A stretch of 64,000 nt of DNA from Acanthaster planci (lineage: Eukaryota > Echinodermata > Asteroidea > Valvatida > Acanthasteridae). Positions 62,035-64,000 of this stretch are shown piece by piece. The notes under the pieces are model-generated. The model saw only the letters and a list, made by a program, of their open reading frames with translations. It was not told where the DNA came from and made no database searches. The position numbers and the translations under genes are program-made. The stretch is taken from the NCBI RefSeq assembly GCF_001949145.1, contig NW_019091486.1, positions 1,447,591 to 1,511,590 on the forward strand. Direction: 5' to 3'. The number at the start of each line of letters is the position of its first letter. The first letter of the stretch is position 1.

Positions 62035-62415
62035 CACGATCAGCTCCAGCTGTCTCACCTGACTTGTGGGCATGACTAGTATGGTGTAACTTGTGGAACC
62101 TGACTTGAGACCTGACTTGTAGCATGTGCAACCAGGCAAGTAAAATGTAGCCTGACTCGTGAACAGACTCATAACCTGACTTGTGACTGGACAGGTAACC
62201 CGATTAGTGGCCTGACTTGTAGCATGTCCAACCTTTTGTGCTCTGTGAGCACAAAAGTGGCTGTTAGGCAGCGCTATGAAATCGGGTCATCACTTGTAAT
62301 CTGACTTAAGACTTGATTTCTGACCTGACTAGCAACCTGACTCGAGACCTAACTGGTAACCTGACTTATGACCCGACTTGTAACATTCATAACACAACTT
62401 GTAGCCTGACTCATA
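62035..62415. repeat. Degenerate CTGACTTGT-type tandem array
   Basis: About twenty diverged copies of a 12-16 bp unit (ACCTGACTTGTG, GCCTGACTCGTG, ACCTAACTGGTA and similar) follow one another. A hairpin interrupts the array at 62233-62257. The array ends immediately before the 352-bp inverted-repeat element. Confidence 0.8.
62233..62257. repeat. Perfect 11-bp hairpin inside the tandem array
   Basis: CTTTTGTGCTC, loop TGT, GAGCACAAAAG. It interrupts the CTGACTTGT repeats. No terminator role is implied in a eukaryotic intron. Confidence 0.8.
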
Positions 62416-62419
62416 ATAT

Positions 62420-62771
62420 CGTCGTGTGCCCGGCAAAACGTCGTAAGCGCGCTTACGCCCTTTTGCCCGGAAGCATGATCTGAGTAGAAAAAATAATAAA
62501 AGGACATAAGAAACACACTTTCTTTGTTTAGTAAAAACGGATGAAATTTACTACAAAATCAACACAGGCTGTGCATAAAAGTAAGCTTTGAACAACTGAT
62601 CAAATGACTTGGGAAATTTTTTGGAGCTTTTTGCAAAGAAATCTTTATATTTCATTGAAATAAAACAGCGGCATAAATGTGCCCTTTTGCCGGGAATTTG
62701 TTTTTTTGCAGCGATTATTCTTCCCGGCAAAAGGTCGTGAGCGCTTACGACTTTCTTCTGGGCACACGACG
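62420..62771. mobile_element. Small inverted-repeat element (MITE-like), 352 bp
   Basis: The left end CGTCGTGTGCCC (62420-62431) is repeated as its exact complement at the right end (62760-62771). The inverted similarity continues inward for about 50 bases, through AAAGTCGTAAGCGC and CCTTTTGCC blocks. The left arm also contains the 16-bp perfect palindrome CGTAAGCGCGCTTACG. ATAAT occurs just outside both ends and could be part of a target duplication, but the exact target site is unclear. There is no coding capacity. Confidence 0.65.
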
Positions 62772-63205
62772 GTATATAATATCACAAAGACTACAACCAG
62801 CAGTCAAAAGTATTACCATATATGGGCAAAAAGACCTATCCCCTTGCCTGTATTGCCCATGTTTCGGTGAAGATGGCTAAAATATAGTAATTTTCATCCA
62901 ATTTCAATGTTATTCATCTTAAGTTGACAATTAATTTCTTATCGCATAGGTAAAACATGTTTTAGAACATACAGATGATGTCTGTAATGGTCTTTCTTTT
63001 GCACAGCTAATCAACTTCTTGCAAATGTAACTTTTGCTTCATGATCCAATGTTTAATAAAAGCACCTCATGTCATGGAAACACCCACAATCTTTCATGGT
63101 CTGCCAGAACTGGCCTGTGATTGGTCAGATTTTATGAGCTTTGTGATGTATAGCCTGTCCCAATAGGGTAATACTCCAGATTGGGTAGGGACTGAGCATT
63201 CTTAC

Positions 63206-63400
63206 CTGAGACTCCTTAGTGAGCTTGATCTGCACCAGCTGGGCCTCCAGCTTCCAGTGCTCCCGGTCCTGCTCCAGCTGGCTCATCTTCTCACTGGTCT
63301 TGGCCAGCTGCTGGGCCAGTCCCGTCTGGCTCTCAGTGGAGCTCAACAGGATGCGCTGGTTGCGCAGTGCCCGCTCATAAGGCACAGAGTCGGGGCAGGG
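63206..63400 (-). CDS. PPP1R21: PPP1R21 exon (first of five visible), C-terminal coiled coil
   Basis: Encodes 65 codons, from PCPDSVPYERALRNQ to VQIKLTKESQ. It matches the part of vertebrate PPP1R21 that reads SVPYEEALANRRILLSSTES and then a Glu/Lys-rich coiled coil with a conserved EHW..EAQL motif. PPP1R21 (KLRAQ1) is the Fy-2 subunit of the FERRY complex, a Rab5 effector that links mRNA and ribosomes to early endosomes; that role is known from mammals and is inferred here. On the minus strand the acceptor is a pyrimidine-rich tract ending cccgacag just upstream of the exon, and the donor is CAG|GTAAGA. Both ends are phase 0. GC-rich third positions contrast with the AT-rich surroundings. 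Upstream exons (KLRAQ domain and middle of the protein) lie beyond the window. The family identity is secure. Confidence 0.93.
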
Positions 63401-64000
63401 CTGTCGGGAGGAGGATCAAGACAACAAAAAATGACTCCCAGTACTGCTGAGGAATAATTAAGACAGTTCAGATAAATAAAGTGACATCTCAACAGACATA
63501 TATGATGGCCGCTCTTTCAAGGCGGAAAGCGCTGTGCCAGGGTTTGTACGGAGTGACAGTCAGGGAACAGCGGCTCTGTACAATAGTTAGTACAGTGCTG
63601 CTGGCCACTGGCAGGGGCCACTGCAAACGGCAAGTGATATGGTAGCATTACCATGAATACAGGATTTGTATACAGCGTGCCTTCGAGAGAGATTACCACA
63701 GTGACGTGATTTTTTTTCCGGTGCATTCTGGGAAGGAAGCCAACTCCGCACACCAAATGGTATTCCTTCTGCACAAAGACTTGGCAGCTTTTGACATGCA
63801 CAATTTCGGTTGGAAAAGTTTGCACATGAAGAAAAATCAGCTTTCGTTGCATTGATGTTTGTGTGATCACACATGTAAACAACACCAAAATGACAAACAT
63901 TATGTTTGTTATTAACCCCTTCGCGACGGATGACGGTAAAAGCCGCCGTAAAAATTGAGATCCTCTGCCCGCATTTCAGCTATTATTCTCGGCACACACT
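63401..64000. other. PPP1R21 intron (5' part outside the window)
   Basis: Intronic sequence upstream of the first visible exon. No further exon was recognised. A possible transposon terminus starts at 63916 (separate entry). Confidence 0.7.
63916..64000. mobile_element. Possible piggyBac-like terminus cut by the window end
   Basis: TTAA at 63912-63915 is followed by CCCCTTCGCGACGGATGACG and an internal inverted pair around ACGGTAAAAGCCGCCGT. piggyBac-type elements insert at TTAA and begin with CCC. Only one end is visible, so the call cannot be tested within the window. Confidence 0.3.

Larger units (their letters stand above)
61656..63205 (-). other. PPP1R21 intron, 1.55 kb
   Basis: Bounded by GTAAGA (donor) and ccaccag (acceptor) on the minus strand. 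It carries a degenerate tandem array and a 352-bp inverted-repeat element, described separately. No coding sequence was recognised here. Confidence 0.85.

Overview
This window is non-coding-rich eukaryotic DNA from an animal. It contains one recognisable protein-coding gene, split over about 61 kb on the minus strand, and many dispersed repeats. The AT-leaning composition, very long introns, abundant TACATGTA/ACATGTAC palindromes, tRNA-derived SINE pieces, a CR1/L2-type LINE relic and several small inverted-repeat transposons fit a marine invertebrate draft genome, probably a deuterostome such as an echinoderm or hemichordate. That placement is an inference with low confidence. A run of 224 N (12162-12385) is an assembly gap.

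The gene is PPP1R21 (KLRAQ1; subunit Fy-2 of the endosomal FERRY complex), the 3' part only. Five exons can be placed to the base, in transcription order (minus strand): 63206-63400, 61479-61655, 60670-60822, 20877-20975 and 2392-2520. They encode 251 continuous codons. Every exon is a multiple of three, every junction is phase 0, and all visible splice sites are GT-AG. The introns are about 1.55 kb, 0.66 kb, 39.7 kb and 18.4 kb. The upstream exons lie beyond base 64000. The short terminal exon that should follow 2392 was not found and probably lies before base 1.

The rest is intronic and repetitive. 1-2391 holds one copy of a dispersed repeat. 2521-20876 holds a second copy of that repeat, a 69-bp minisatellite around the gap, and a possible 0.65-kb inverted-repeat element. 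20976-60669 holds a SINE (about 24.0 kb), a deleted and frameshifted LINE (24.4-25.8 kb), the third repeat copy (about 31 kb), a partial duplicate of the fourth visible exon (35.1 kb), an unassigned coding-like exon (36.7 kb), a 914-bp Harbinger-like element (39.7-40.6 kb), another SINE (50.6-50.8 kb) and a cluster of mobile elements at 52.7-55.5 kb. 61.7-64 kb holds a degenerate 15-bp-class tandem array, a 352-bp inverted-repeat element and a possible piggyBac-like end at the window edge.

No complete gene, true tRNA or rRNA gene, CRISPR array or operon was found. The observations most worth a second look are the partial copy of the TGC-starting exon with its splice acceptor, the orphan exon at 36.7 kb, and the set of small inverted-repeat elements with clear termini.
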